64,000 nucleotides of DNA from Polyangiaceae bacterium (GTDB taxonomy: Bacteria > Myxococcota_A > Polyangia > Polyangiales > Polyangiaceae), in contig JABFXY010000025.1 in the NCBI GenBank assembly GCA_013361525.1, forward strand, positions 161,854 through 225,853, read 5' to 3'. This document shows, one piece after another, positions 8,840 through 19,042 of the stretch; within the stretch, counting starts at the first letter, position 1, and the number at the start of each line of letters is the position of its first letter. A model generated the notes under the pieces. It saw nothing but the letters and a program-made list of their open reading frames with translations. It made no database searches and was not told where the DNA came from. A program made the translations under genes and the position numbers.

Positions 8840-10215
8840 GAAGCGGCCCCGTGAACCGTCACGGGGAGACCATTCTCGGCGTACGAGGTCCCCCAATAGG
8901 CAATCTTCGGCTCGTGGGTGGGGTGCGCGACCAGCTCGAAACGGCGGATGACCCGCGCGACCAGGGTCTTCATGATTGGAACCGCGAGGTGCGACGCGAG
9001 GCACCCGCGGGCACCGGCCCCGAACGGCATGTATTGTCCGACAGCCATTGCAGAGATCGGGGCCGTCGACTTGCCTCGCCAGCGATCGGGATCGAACGAG
9101 CCGGCGTTTTCGTAATGGCGCTCGAGGCGGTGAATGACGAACGGCGAGACGATGAGCATCGTGCCGCGGGGGACCATGTAGCCGCCGATCGGCATATCTG
9201 CCTGCGTCGTGCGGCCGAAGAGCGCGTACCCGGGGAAGAGCCGGAGCGCCTCGCAAATCACGCGGCCGAGCTCGGCGTTGTCGTCGAGGGCGCGCCGATC
9301 GAGCGGGCCGTCGGATTGCGCGCTGAGGGAAGCACGCAGGCGCGATTGAATCTCCGGATGTTTCGACAAGAGGTGGAGGCACCACGCAGTGCTCGACGTG
9401 AGGACGTCGTGGGCGGTGAAGAAGAAGTTCACGACGCCTTCCTGCAGGTTTTGGGCGTCACTCGGATACGCGCCTTCCCGTGCGAGCTGGATGAAGCCGT
9501 TGAGGACGTCTCGCGCTTCGGGCCGTGGACGTCGAATTCGCTCTTCGACGCTGCTGCGAAAGAATGCGCGTGCGGCTTCCACCGATTGACGAAGCTTCAA
9601 CCAGCGCGCGGGGGAGAGATACGCCCATGGCTGGCATTGCAGATCGATACCCAGGCCCGCGAGCTCGTATTGAATGCGCTTTCGGTGAGGCTCGAACCCG
9701 GGCGTGAGCTCGACCCCCGCGACGAAATCGCCGACGACGTCGCCGACCAGTTGATTGACGAACGTGTCGAGCGCGAGGGGCCCGGCGCGGAGCGCGTCGA
9801 GCTTGCGCTCGACCACACGGTTCGCGGAGCCGAGCGCGTCGACGTCACGAAGCGCTTGCCGATACGCCTTGCGATGCGTCTCCCATGGCTCGCCGTTCAA
9901 CAAGAGGACGTTGTCGAGGACGGCTCGCGTGAGGATATAGGCAGCACCCTTGAAGTTCGCCCGCGGGTCGTCGAGCACGGCGGATGCGATATGCGCGTCG
10001 CTGATGACGACCATGCGCACCGGACCGAGCGTGACGCGAGCGACCGGGCCGCAAGATTCCGCATAACGCTGCAGCCGAGCGAGGACGCCCTTCGCATTTT
10101 CGACGCCCAGCCATTCCGTCAAGTGCCCGCCGAGCGCGCGGCGGGGCGGCTCAGGCATGAGGCGATACGGCTGGAGCGTCGCGCGTTCGGTTTCGAGCAG
10201 CACGGTCAGGAACAA
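8836..10215 (-). CDS. Cytochrome P450
   Basis: 459 residues by the longest frame (TTG); an ATG at 10158 or GTG at 10203 are alternative starts. The heme loop [10 protein letters not shown] supplies the axial Cys (about residue 400), with Ala replacing the usual last Gly. K-helix EALR (E-x-x-R) and a PxxFDPDRW meander are present. The I-helix reads [12 protein letters not shown]: the acid Asp is kept, but Val occupies the position of the Thr that normally helps O2 activation, so chemistry may be atypical. It lies between the esterase-like gene (43-base gap) and DUF3604 (4-base overlap). A carotenoid oxygenase across the divergent promoter makes an isoprenoid substrate conceivable. Confidence 0.92.
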   Translation of the reverse strand: MFLTVLLETERATLQPYRLMPEPPRRALGGHLTEWLGVENAKGVLARLQRYAESCGPVARVTLGPVRMVVISDAHIASAVLDDPRANFKGAAYILTRAVLDNVLLLNGEPWETHRKAYRQALRDVDALGSANRVVERKLDALRAGPLALDTFVNQLVGDVVGDFVAGVELTPGFEPHRKRIQYELAGLGIDLQCQPWAYLSPARWLKLRQSVEAARAFFRSSVEERIRRPRPEARDVLNGFIQLAREGAYPSDAQNLQEGVVNFFFTAHDVLTSSTAWCLHLLSKHPEIQSRLRASLSAQSDGPLDRRALDDNAELGRVICEALRLFPGYALFGRTTQADMPIGGYMVPRGTMLIVSPFVIHRLERHYENAGSFDPDRWRGKSTAPISAMAVGQYMPFGAGARGCLASHLAVPIMKTLVARVIRRFELVAHPTHEPKIAYWGTSYAENGLPVTVHGAAS

Positions 10216-10258
10216 TCTCAGATCGCACCCGGCCGCTCAAGCCCCGTGGGGCAGGTTT

Positions 10259-11554
10259 TCATGGGCCGACGTGCTGGATCTCTCCCTCGATGACGCCCGC
10301 GACCCAATCCTCGACGCTGACCCCGTCGATGACCGTCGTCCAGTATGACGGCGAGCGCAAAACCGTATGATTCAGGCCGTAGTTGTATTCCCAATGGGTT
10401 TGGCCGACGAGGTAAGACCCAGCCTTGTCGACATGCGCCGCCCGAAGGTCGAGGAGCGCGTCCTCGTAAGCGTCGGCAGGTACGAGCGTGGGCGTGCCCT
10501 CGCAGTTGTCGTGCTCGCCGTTGCCCCAACCAAATCCCATGAAGGTGCGAATGACGAAGTCGGCGGTGTTGCTGAAGACGCCGAAGCGCGCGTCGGGGTA
10601 GGCGTTCACGATGTGATCGATGACGCCGCTCGCGAAATCGTTCGGATCGGGGCAGTCGTCGCCGCAGGCTGCAATGATGGTTTTGTCGAGGCCCCACACC
10701 TCGCGGAACGTCGTTTCGAGGCAGGGCGAGATGACCTCATTCGATAGAGGCGGGCCGGAATCGTCGATCAACACCATTTGGTGCCCGGGACCGAAGGCAT
10801 CGGCCACCTGCGCGAAGTTGAGCCCGGCACCGAACCCACCCGCGCTGATTCCGGTGAGGAGCACCGTATTGGCGTCGGTGAACGTCGGCACCCATTGCTC
10901 GAGGTACTTCGCGATGTTGGTATATCCACGAAACTGGCACATCTGGCCGCCGAGCTCGTATTCGTTGTCGCCGCCGTGGATGTCGCCGGTGCAATACGGG
11001 ACATAGATCATGCTCCAATCGCGGACTGGGTTGCCCTCGTTCGCGCGGTTGAAGATGCCGTCGGGCGGCGGAACGAACGGGATGTTGAACGCGGAGAAGT
11101 CGCAGGCGTCGTTGAAACAGGCGCCACCGCCCTCCAGGTAGATCATCAAGTTCGGTGAGTCGGGGTTGATGCTGATCCCGAAGCCCGCCGTGTCGCCGTT
11201 CATACAGCGTGTCCCGGGTACCTCGATGTATGTCCATTCGAGGGTAGGGGCGTCGATGGGCTCGACGACGGTGCAATCGGGCAAACACCCGTCGAAGCGA
11301 TTGTCGTTACCGTCGTCGCACGCTTCGTCCGGGTCGAGGTGGCCGTCTCCGCAATATGGCTCCGGCGGCGCGACGCCGCCTTCGCCGCCGTGGCCGGGCA
11401 GGCCGCCCTGGGAGGGATCACCGCCGAGCGGCTCCGCACCCGCGGCGCCTCCGTTCCCCGAGCCGCCGCCCCCCGTCGCAGGCAACGAGTCGTCGGAGCA
11501 AGCGACGAGCGTGGACGCGACGAGCGCGAGCGCTTGGACGAAGAGCTTCTTCAT
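10259..11554 (-). CDS. Pectinacetylesterase-family lipoprotein with Cys-rich spacer
   Basis: 431 residues from the ATG at 11554, which has GGGGAGG six bases upstream. MKKLFVQALALVASTLVAC is a lipoprotein signal, followed by a Gly-rich spacer (residues 25-60) and a Cys-repeat (CGDGHLDPDEACDDGNDN) of the type common in myxobacterial surface proteins. The catalytic domain has LMIYLEGGGACFN, the oxyanion-hole region, and GISAGGFGAGLN with the nucleophile Ser, as in pectinacetylesterase/Notum hydrolases. Likely a secreted carboxylesterase; the natural ester is unknown. First gene of the minus-strand run and directly downstream of two GGTAC palindromes. Confidence 0.85.
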   Translation of the reverse strand: MKKLFVQALALVASTLVACSDDSLPATGGGGSGNGGAAGAEPLGGDPSQGGLPGHGGEGGVAPPEPYCGDGHLDPDEACDDGNDNRFDGCLPDCTVVEPIDAPTLEWTYIEVPGTRCMNGDTAGFGISINPDSPNLMIYLEGGGACFNDACDFSAFNIPFVPPPDGIFNRANEGNPVRDWSMIYVPYCTGDIHGGDNEYELGGQMCQFRGYTNIAKYLEQWVPTFTDANTVLLTGISAGGFGAGLNFAQVADAFGPGHQMVLIDDSGPPLSNEVISPCLETTFREVWGLDKTIIAACGDDCPDPNDFASGVIDHIVNAYPDARFGVFSNTADFVIRTFMGFGWGNGEHDNCEGTPTLVPADAYEDALLDLRAAHVDKAGSYLVGQTHWEYNYGLNHTVLRSPSYWTTVIDGVSVEDWVAGVIEGEIQHVGP

Positions 11555-11572
11555 GGTCCGCCTCCCCGGTGT

Positions 11573-11685
11573 GGTACCGACGCGTACCTCTTTGGTACCG
11601 TTCGGTACCGGGCCACAACCCACAATCGACACGGTGCGTTGCTCGTTCTTGACTTGTGTGGTACCCGCTCGTACCAGTGCGTACG
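11573..11685. promoter_or_regulatory. Four 16-bp GGTAC-N6-GTACC-type palindromes, candidate TetR operators
   Basis: Site 1 at 11573-11588 and site 2 at 11594-11609 lie 21 bases apart, centre to centre, just upstream of the esterase start. Site 3 at 11660-11675 and site 4 at 11670-11685 (CGTAC-N6-GTACG) overlap, with centres 10 bases apart, just upstream of the TetR start. All share the GTAC-N6-GTAC core. Two-turn and one-turn spacings on the same helix face suggest co-operative dimer binding. The adjacent TetR protein is the obvious candidate binder and would control both directions (inference). Confidence 0.7.
11649..11677 (+). promoter_or_regulatory. Putative promoter of the TetR-carotenoid oxygenase unit
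   Basis: TTGACT at 11649-11654 is a near-consensus -35, and 17 bases later TACCAG at 11672-11677 is a weak -10. The -10 lies inside palindromes 3 and 4, so a protein bound there would block it. Weak -10 match; called mainly from spacing and operator overlap. Confidence 0.35.
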
Positions 11686-11700
11686 GCGAGGACGTCCAGG

Positions 11701-12369
11701 GTGCGATCGCGCGTTTCGTCCACGGCCCGTTCGGTGCGCATTTCCGCCACGGCGGCGCCGGCTGTTTCAGTCAAAACCGAGGGTGAGGCGAGCGACGCGC
11801 TGCGCGCCAGATTGGTCGGCGGTCTGCTCTCCGCGATTGCAGAGACCGGATATGCGGCGGTCACGATCGCCGACGTGGTTCGACACGCGCGGGTCTCGAA
11901 GCGGACGTTTTACGAGCATTTCAAAGACAAAGACGCTTGCTTCGTCGAGGCCTACGAAGCCGTCAGCGCGCGCACGCTGCGCGGTATCAAGTCCGCCGTC
12001 GACGCGACTCGCCCACTCGACGAGCAGGTCTCTTCGGCGCTCGGCGCGTATGCCGCGGCGCTCGAGATCAATCCGCGGCTGACGCGCACCTTCATGTTGG
12101 AGATTCACGCGGCCGGCCCTCTGGCGCTGAAAGCCCGGGGCGAGGTGCACCAGCGTTTCGCGCAGATGTTTTGCGATTTGGTGGCGGCGGGGCGCGCGAG
12201 GCAGCCGAAGCTCAAGCCGCTATCGAAGGTGATGGCGACCGCGCTCGTGGGGGGGATCAACGAAATGATGCTCGTCGCGATCGAGGAAGACCGGCCTGCC
12301 AAGGTCCGGGAGGCGATCGAAGCAGCGGCCGATCTGGTGCGGGCCGTGCTCGTAGCGCCCGGCAAATAG
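11701..12369 (+). CDS. TetR-family transcriptional regulator
   Basis: 222 residues from a GTG at 11701 with GAGGA eight bases upstream; the longer frame would run through the operator sites and is unlikely. The HTH is clear at about residues 45-75: TIADVVRHARVSKRTFYEHFKDKDACF. The C-terminal ligand domain is helical with no recognised subfamily. Four GTAC palindromes lie immediately upstream. A carotenoid oxygenase follows 55 bases downstream on the same strand, so the two are probably co-transcribed, and the divergent esterase-P450-DUF3604 run shares the control region. Ligand unknown; an isoprenoid or ester-derived compound would fit the neighbours. Confidence 0.88.
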   Translation: MRSRVSSTARSVRISATAAPAVSVKTEGEASDALRARLVGGLLSAIAETGYAAVTIADVVRHARVSKRTFYEHFKDKDACFVEAYEAVSARTLRGIKSAVDATRPLDEQVSSALGAYAAALEINPRLTRTFMLEIHAAGPLALKARGEVHQRFAQMFCDLVAAGRARQPKLKPLSKVMATALVGGINEMMLVAIEEDRPAKVREAIEAAADLVRAVLVAPGK

Positions 12370-12424
12370 GCTTCCATGCTTGCGCCTGTACGGGCGCTTC
12401 CAGGCGTGGAACGCTCGGCTCGCG

Positions 12425-13948
12425 ATGCGCGTCGAGATCGTCGAACGATACGAATCCAAGCTTCCTGCATCCGACTTTCACCCGTACCGAACCGGCGCTT
12501 GGACGCCCAATACGGTCGAGATGGATGCCTACGACCTCGACGTCGTCGAGGGCGCCATCCCGGAGGATCTCGAGGGGGTTTACCTCCGGAATACCGAAAA
12601 CCCGCTGTTCGAGGCAGTGAGCGGCCGTTATCACCCATTCGACGGCGACGGGATGATCCACGCCATCACGTTCGAGGGCGGCAAAGCGCGTTATCGCAAT
12701 CGGTTCGTGAAGACGGCCGGGCTCGCGGCGGAGCTCACCGCCGGGGAGGCGCTGTTCGCGGGGATCTTGGAGTCACCGGAGCAATCGAAGCGCGACGGTT
12801 GGGGTGCACGCACCCGAATGAAAGACGCTTCGAGCACGGATGTCGTCGTGCACGCGGGCGTTGCGCTGACGACGTTCTACCAATGCGGTGACGCGTACGA
12901 GCTCGACCCGTTCACGCTCTCGACGCTGGGGGTCGCGAACCTCCACCACCCGAGCTTCCCCGCGGGCGCGACGATTTCTGCGCACGCGAAGGTCGACGAG
13001 GCGACCGGCGAGCTACTCTTCTTCAACTATTCGACCGAGGCTCCGTATTTTCACGTCGGTATCGCCGAGCAAAAGGGAGCGCTCGCGCGGGCCATTGCGG
13101 TGGAGCTGCCGGGCCCGCGGCTGCCCCACGATATCGCGTTTACCGAGCGCTTCGCGGTCGTCGGCGACTTTCCACTCTTTTGGGATCCCGAGCGACTGAA
13201 GGCGAAGCAATACCGGGCCAAGTATCACCCCGAGCTCGGGACGCGTTTCGGGCTCGTGCCCCGCGACGGGTCCGGTGCCGTTCGGTGGTTCACCGCGGAG
13301 CCGACCTACGTCCTTCATTTCGCGAATGCATATGAGGAGGGCCGCGAGGTCGTCGTGGAGGGTTATCACCAAGAGGCGCCGGTGCCCGCGCGCACGGCGG
13401 AGGACACGCCCATTTCGATGTTCATGAAGAGCCTCGACATGCACGCGATGAAGACGCGGCTACATCGTTGGCGGCTGAACCTCGACACCGGCCTCGTCCG
13501 TGAAGAGCGCGTCGACGACGACGTCTCCGAGTTTCCGACGATTCACACGGGGTTCGGCGGCCGCAAACATCGTTATGTCTACGCAGCGCTCGGAGAGCCC
13601 GGATTTTTCCTCTTTCGTGGCTTCGTTCGCACCGACGTCGAGACGGGCGCAAAGAGGGTGCATCGATTGCCGAACGGTGTGTTTGCGAGCGAGGCGCCGT
13701 TTTGCCCGCGCAAAGGCGCGACCGCGGAGGACGACGGGTACCTCGTCACGTTCACGATCGACATGAACGAGGACCGGTCGGAGTGCTTGATACTCGACGC
13801 CCGCGAAATCGATCGAAGGCCTGTCGCGCGGGTGCGTCTGCCGATGCGGATCTCGAGCGGCACCCACGCGACCTGGTACGGACGCAGCAGGGCTGTCCCG
13901 AGTTTCGGCTCGGCGTTCGCCCCGGCCCGCGCTGACGCGCGCAAGTGA
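12425..13948 (+). CDS. Carotenoid oxygenase (RPE65/CCD family)
   Basis: About 507 residues of a seven-bladed propeller oxygenase using Fe(II) held by four His. Candidate ligands are visible in order in SAHAKVD, LPHDIAFT, VLHFANAYEE and, at the C-terminal end, SGTHATWYG, which is the expected distribution. EGVYLRNTENP and YHPFDGDGMIHAI are the N-terminal family signatures. It cleaves a C=C bond of a carotenoid, apocarotenoid or related phenylpropanoid. The start is taken at ATG 12425; a TTG at 12380 is in frame upstream. No signal peptide. Position behind the TetR gene suggests repressor-enzyme pairing. Confidence 0.92.
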   Translation: MRVEIVERYESKLPASDFHPYRTGAWTPNTVEMDAYDLDVVEGAIPEDLEGVYLRNTENPLFEAVSGRYHPFDGDGMIHAITFEGGKARYRNRFVKTAGLAAELTAGEALFAGILESPEQSKRDGWGARTRMKDASSTDVVVHAGVALTTFYQCGDAYELDPFTLSTLGVANLHHPSFPAGATISAHAKVDEATGELLFFNYSTEAPYFHVGIAEQKGALARAIAVELPGPRLPHDIAFTERFAVVGDFPLFWDPERLKAKQYRAKYHPELGTRFGLVPRDGSGAVRWFTAEPTYVLHFANAYEEGREVVVEGYHQEAPVPARTAEDTPISMFMKSLDMHAMKTRLHRWRLNLDTGLVREERVDDDVSEFPTIHTGFGGRKHRYVYAALGEPGFFLFRGFVRTDVETGAKRVHRLPNGVFASEAPFCPRKGATAEDDGYLVTFTIDMNEDRSECLILDAREIDRRPVARVRLPMRISSGTHATWYGRSRAVPSFGSAFAPARADARK

Positions 13949-14038
13949 AGGCCGGGCCGAACGCGAGCCGAACGCCGAAGTCTGGACAGCCTCTTCATTG
14001 TCGCTTGGCCGCCCTTCGGGCGTACCAGCTCACGGCGG

Positions 14039-14806
14039 TCAGAAGAAGCCGCGCCGGCCCTTGCTCTGGAACCAGTTGTCGAGCTGCCCGGCGAGATCCA
14101 TCGAGCCGATCGTGCGGTAGTCGTACGTGAACTTCGCGTAGACGTCGCTACCACGGCGCTTGTCCGCCTCGAGAACGACGTTGAGCTCGTGGGGCTCCGC
14201 GACGAACGTCAGCTCGACCTCGTTGAAGGATCCCGCATAGCGAGAAGACGGGTAGAACTCGATCTCCTGATAGAACGGGAGCGTTTGATCGACGCCTCGA
14301 ATGCGGCCCCGCTCGCAATCGGCGCGCTTGAATCGGAAGCCGAGGTTCGCAAATGCGTCGAGCACCATTTGCTGAGCGGGCATCGGCGAAATGGCGAGCG
14401 GGTCCAAATCGCCCTTGTCGATCGCTCCGGCGATAGCGAGCTCCGTGCGGAGGCCCATCGTCATGCCGCGAAGGTGCTGGCCGTACACGGTGGTGAGCGG
14501 GCACTCCACCGGAACGCGGAAACTGAAGGGCATCGAGTGCTGCGCCTTCGGCATCAGCTGAAACGGGCCATAGACGACGAGACGCCCGAACTCGATGTTG
14601 GAAAGGTATTCGTGGTCACCCGATTCGACCTCGACGCGCGTCACCAGCGCGAGCGAGATGTTCTCGATGGCGCTCTGCACCTCACCGCCCTGGAGGTGGA
14701 TCGTGCCGGTGACCGTCCCGCCCGGCATGTTTTGGGGGTTTGCGACCTGCGTGTCGATGGAGGGACCTCCGACACCAAACGCGCTGAGCATCTTCTTGAA
14801 GACCAT
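14039..14806 (-). CDS. Spo0M-like sporulation-control protein (arrestin-like fold)
   Basis: 255 residues, starting MVFKKMLSAFGVGG with an excellent GGAGG five bases upstream. PGGTVTGTIHLQGGEVQSAIE and the following beta strands, EIEFYPSSRYAG.FNEVELTF, and a C-terminal DYRTIGSMDLAGQLDNWF match Spo0M-like proteins across the whole length. The family has an arrestin-like double beta sandwich and no enzymatic motif; in Bacillus it modulates sporulation, and it is widespread in non-sporulators. Convergent with the carotenoid oxygenase. The 144-base divergent gap to the next lipoprotein carries short direct repeats. Confidence 0.85.
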   Translation of the reverse strand: MVFKKMLSAFGVGGPSIDTQVANPQNMPGGTVTGTIHLQGGEVQSAIENISLALVTRVEVESGDHEYLSNIEFGRLVVYGPFQLMPKAQHSMPFSFRVPVECPLTTVYGQHLRGMTMGLRTELAIAGAIDKGDLDPLAISPMPAQQMVLDAFANLGFRFKRADCERGRIRGVDQTLPFYQEIEFYPSSRYAGSFNEVELTFVAEPHELNVVLEADKRRGSDVYAKFTYDYRTIGSMDLAGQLDNWFQSKGRRGFF

Positions 14807-14870
14807 TGGCTCCTCCCATCGGGGGCACCCGGGCGGGCCCGAGCACCGAAAGGGCCGCATGGTCGCGCGA

Positions 14871-14931
14871 GTTGTCCGCAGTTGTCCATGCATTGCTTGA
14901 CGAAGCATGACTTGGAAACGAGCGTGACTTG
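14871..14931. promoter_or_regulatory. Helically phased direct repeats in a divergent promoter region
   Basis: GTTGTCC repeats at 14871 and 14881 (10-base period). GC(A/G)TGACTTG repeats at 14905-14914 and 14922-14931 (17-base period). They lie between the Spo0M-like gene and the lipoprotein gene. Possible binding sites or promoter elements; no regulator is identified. Confidence 0.25.
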
Positions 14932-14949
14932 TTCGATCGTCGGTCTTCC

Positions 14950-16257
14950 ATGCGCTCTTCCTTGTCTCAATTGGTCTCGGTCGTTCTGGTGGCCTGCAGC
15001 GGGCTGGCAATGTTCGCGTGCGGTGCGCGAACGCCGCTCGACGATCCTGACGGCGGCGGAGGAAAGACCGGCGGCGAGGGCGGTGCAGGGGAGGGAGGAA
15101 GCGCCGACGGGGGAGCCCCGCCCGCGACGTGCAATGGCGGTGTGACGCTGACAGAACCGGCCTTCGTTCCGCTATCACCCGGGCTCACCGGCGCGGTGAT
15201 GCAAATGACCAACGTCGTTGGAGGTGGCTCGGTCTGTGGCGCGGTGGAGGCTTATTCGGCGATTCCGGAGCGAACGGGTCAGGCCGCCACGTTCTGCGCG
15301 GACGCGTGGTCGGTATGGCCACCCGCATTCGACGACGCATTTGCATTTTCGTTGGCTGGTGGCGGGCTCGCGCTCGCGGAAGGACGCGATGCCGGGTACG
15401 CCCTGCTGCTCGGACACAACGGGACACCGGCCGTCGCCGGTCCGATGTTTGCGGCCGACGTGATCTCGGCGGCGCCTTCGTGGGTCACGCTCGACAATCT
15501 ATGGGCGCATCGCGCTGCGTTCGTCGCGCGAAGACCGGATGGCGTGCACGATCTCGGGCTGGTTTACGTCGCGGGCGCATACGAAACGCTCGTCGTCACC
15601 CAGGTCGAAGCAGGCCCGCAGGGCACGTTCGGAGACATCGCGTGCGCAACGTTCGGGATCGTCGCGCGTGGCGTTTCGCTCGCGACGGGAAGGCTCATCG
15701 CGACGTCGTCCGGCGCTTCGTTGGAAGAATGCCTCGACGGTGTCGACCCGGGGCAGTCGACGCGGGTGCTCCTCGTGAATGCGGACAGCTCGACTGGTCC
15801 CTCGACGCTATTCGAATTCGATGCGCCGGACCGCGTCGACGACATCGATCTCGTCAATGCGGGCGACGGCTCGGTTTGGCTCGCGTGGCAATCGATCGGT
15901 TCCTTGAGCATCGCGCGAATCGGCGTGACGGGGACCGTGCTCGTGGGCCCGATGCAAATCACCGATGTGTCGGTCGGCTCGCTGGCGCTCGCGATGCGAG
16001 GCAACGACCTGCTGGTCGCTCACATCGACGCGTCGGACCCGGACTTGGCAGCTGACGTCGTCGTCACGAAGGTCGATGCGCTGGGTGCGAGCACCTCGTT
16101 CGGTGGCTTCGATACCTCCAGCGCGACCTGGAGCTCGGACGTCTCCATCGTGAGCTCGCCGGACGGGGCCCATGTCCTGGTCGGTTATCTAGGCGTCGAC
16201 CCCGTGGCCGGGGGCAGCCCGAAGCCCGTCCTCCGGCGCTTCGATTGCCACGAGTAA
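14950..16257 (+). CDS. Secreted lipoprotein with Gly-rich spacer, propeller-like body
   Basis: 435 residues from ATG 14950. Signal sequence to AMFACGARTPLDD (lipobox), then a Gly/Glu spacer at residues 40-58 that is a common myxobacterial surface-lipoprotein feature. The body is rich in repeated short beta strands separated by Asp/Gly turns (for example DAGYALLLGHNG, DGSVWLAWQSIG, GSLALAMRGNDLLVAH), suggesting a beta-propeller. No catalytic motif seen. A weak inverted repeat (TGAGG/CCTCA, 16271-16288) follows the gene. Function unknown. Confidence 0.8.
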   Translation: MRSSLSQLVSVVLVACSGLAMFACGARTPLDDPDGGGGKTGGEGGAGEGGSADGGAPPATCNGGVTLTEPAFVPLSPGLTGAVMQMTNVVGGGSVCGAVEAYSAIPERTGQAATFCADAWSVWPPAFDDAFAFSLAGGGLALAEGRDAGYALLLGHNGTPAVAGPMFAADVISAAPSWVTLDNLWAHRAAFVARRPDGVHDLGLVYVAGAYETLVVTQVEAGPQGTFGDIACATFGIVARGVSLATGRLIATSSGASLEECLDGVDPGQSTRVLLVNADSSTGPSTLFEFDAPDRVDDIDLVNAGDGSVWLAWQSIGSLSIARIGVTGTVLVGPMQITDVSVGSLALAMRGNDLLVAHIDASDPDLAADVVVTKVDALGASTSFGGFDTSSATWSSDVSIVSSPDGAHVLVGYLGVDPVAGGSPKPVLRRFDCHE

Positions 16258-16701
16258 GCGCCCGGAATCCTGAGGACTCTAGGCCTCACAAAGACCGTTC
16301 AAATTTGCCACAGTTGGGGTACGCTCGGCGTACGTCTTCCGGGGGGAACCCGAACTGAACCTAGAACGGCTGATCGATTCGAGTTGGTTTGGGCGGACGG
16401 ACGAGAGGCGCACCCATGTGTCCCAAGAGCAAACCCGACCAGAGCGTCCCCTCCTCGTCGATCGACGAGAGGGCCGAGCTGTCCGAGGAAGAGCGCCAGA
16501 ACGCAGCAAATGCGTTCGGGAAGCGTCGCACCATCACGAAGAGCGGTGCGTTTCCGAAGTCGACACCCAAAGGGGATCCTCGTGCGCCTTCGGGGCACCC
16601 AGTCCGTCAGGTGACCGACGAATCTCAAGAGCGCGGCCCTGCGACGAGATCGACGAGCGCGCGCGAAGAGGTCGTGCTGATCGGTGTCGAAACGAAGAAG
16701 G

Positions 16702-19002
<2,301 letters not shown>

Positions 19003-19042
19003 TTCGATAGTAGCCTGACTCCGCGCGTTGGCCGGAGGTTCC

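Noticed and set aside
8851..10293. 480-residue plus-strand frame opposite the P450
   Set aside because: Low-complexity basic/acidic composition, no domain; P450 motifs are on the other strand.
14010..14022. CGCCC-TTC-GGGCG hairpin between convergent genes as a terminator
   Set aside because: Stem of five with no T run on either side; too weak.
16271..16288. TGAGG/CCTCA inverted repeat as a terminator after the 14.9-16.3 kb lipoprotein
   Set aside because: Five-base arms, eight-base loop and no T run.
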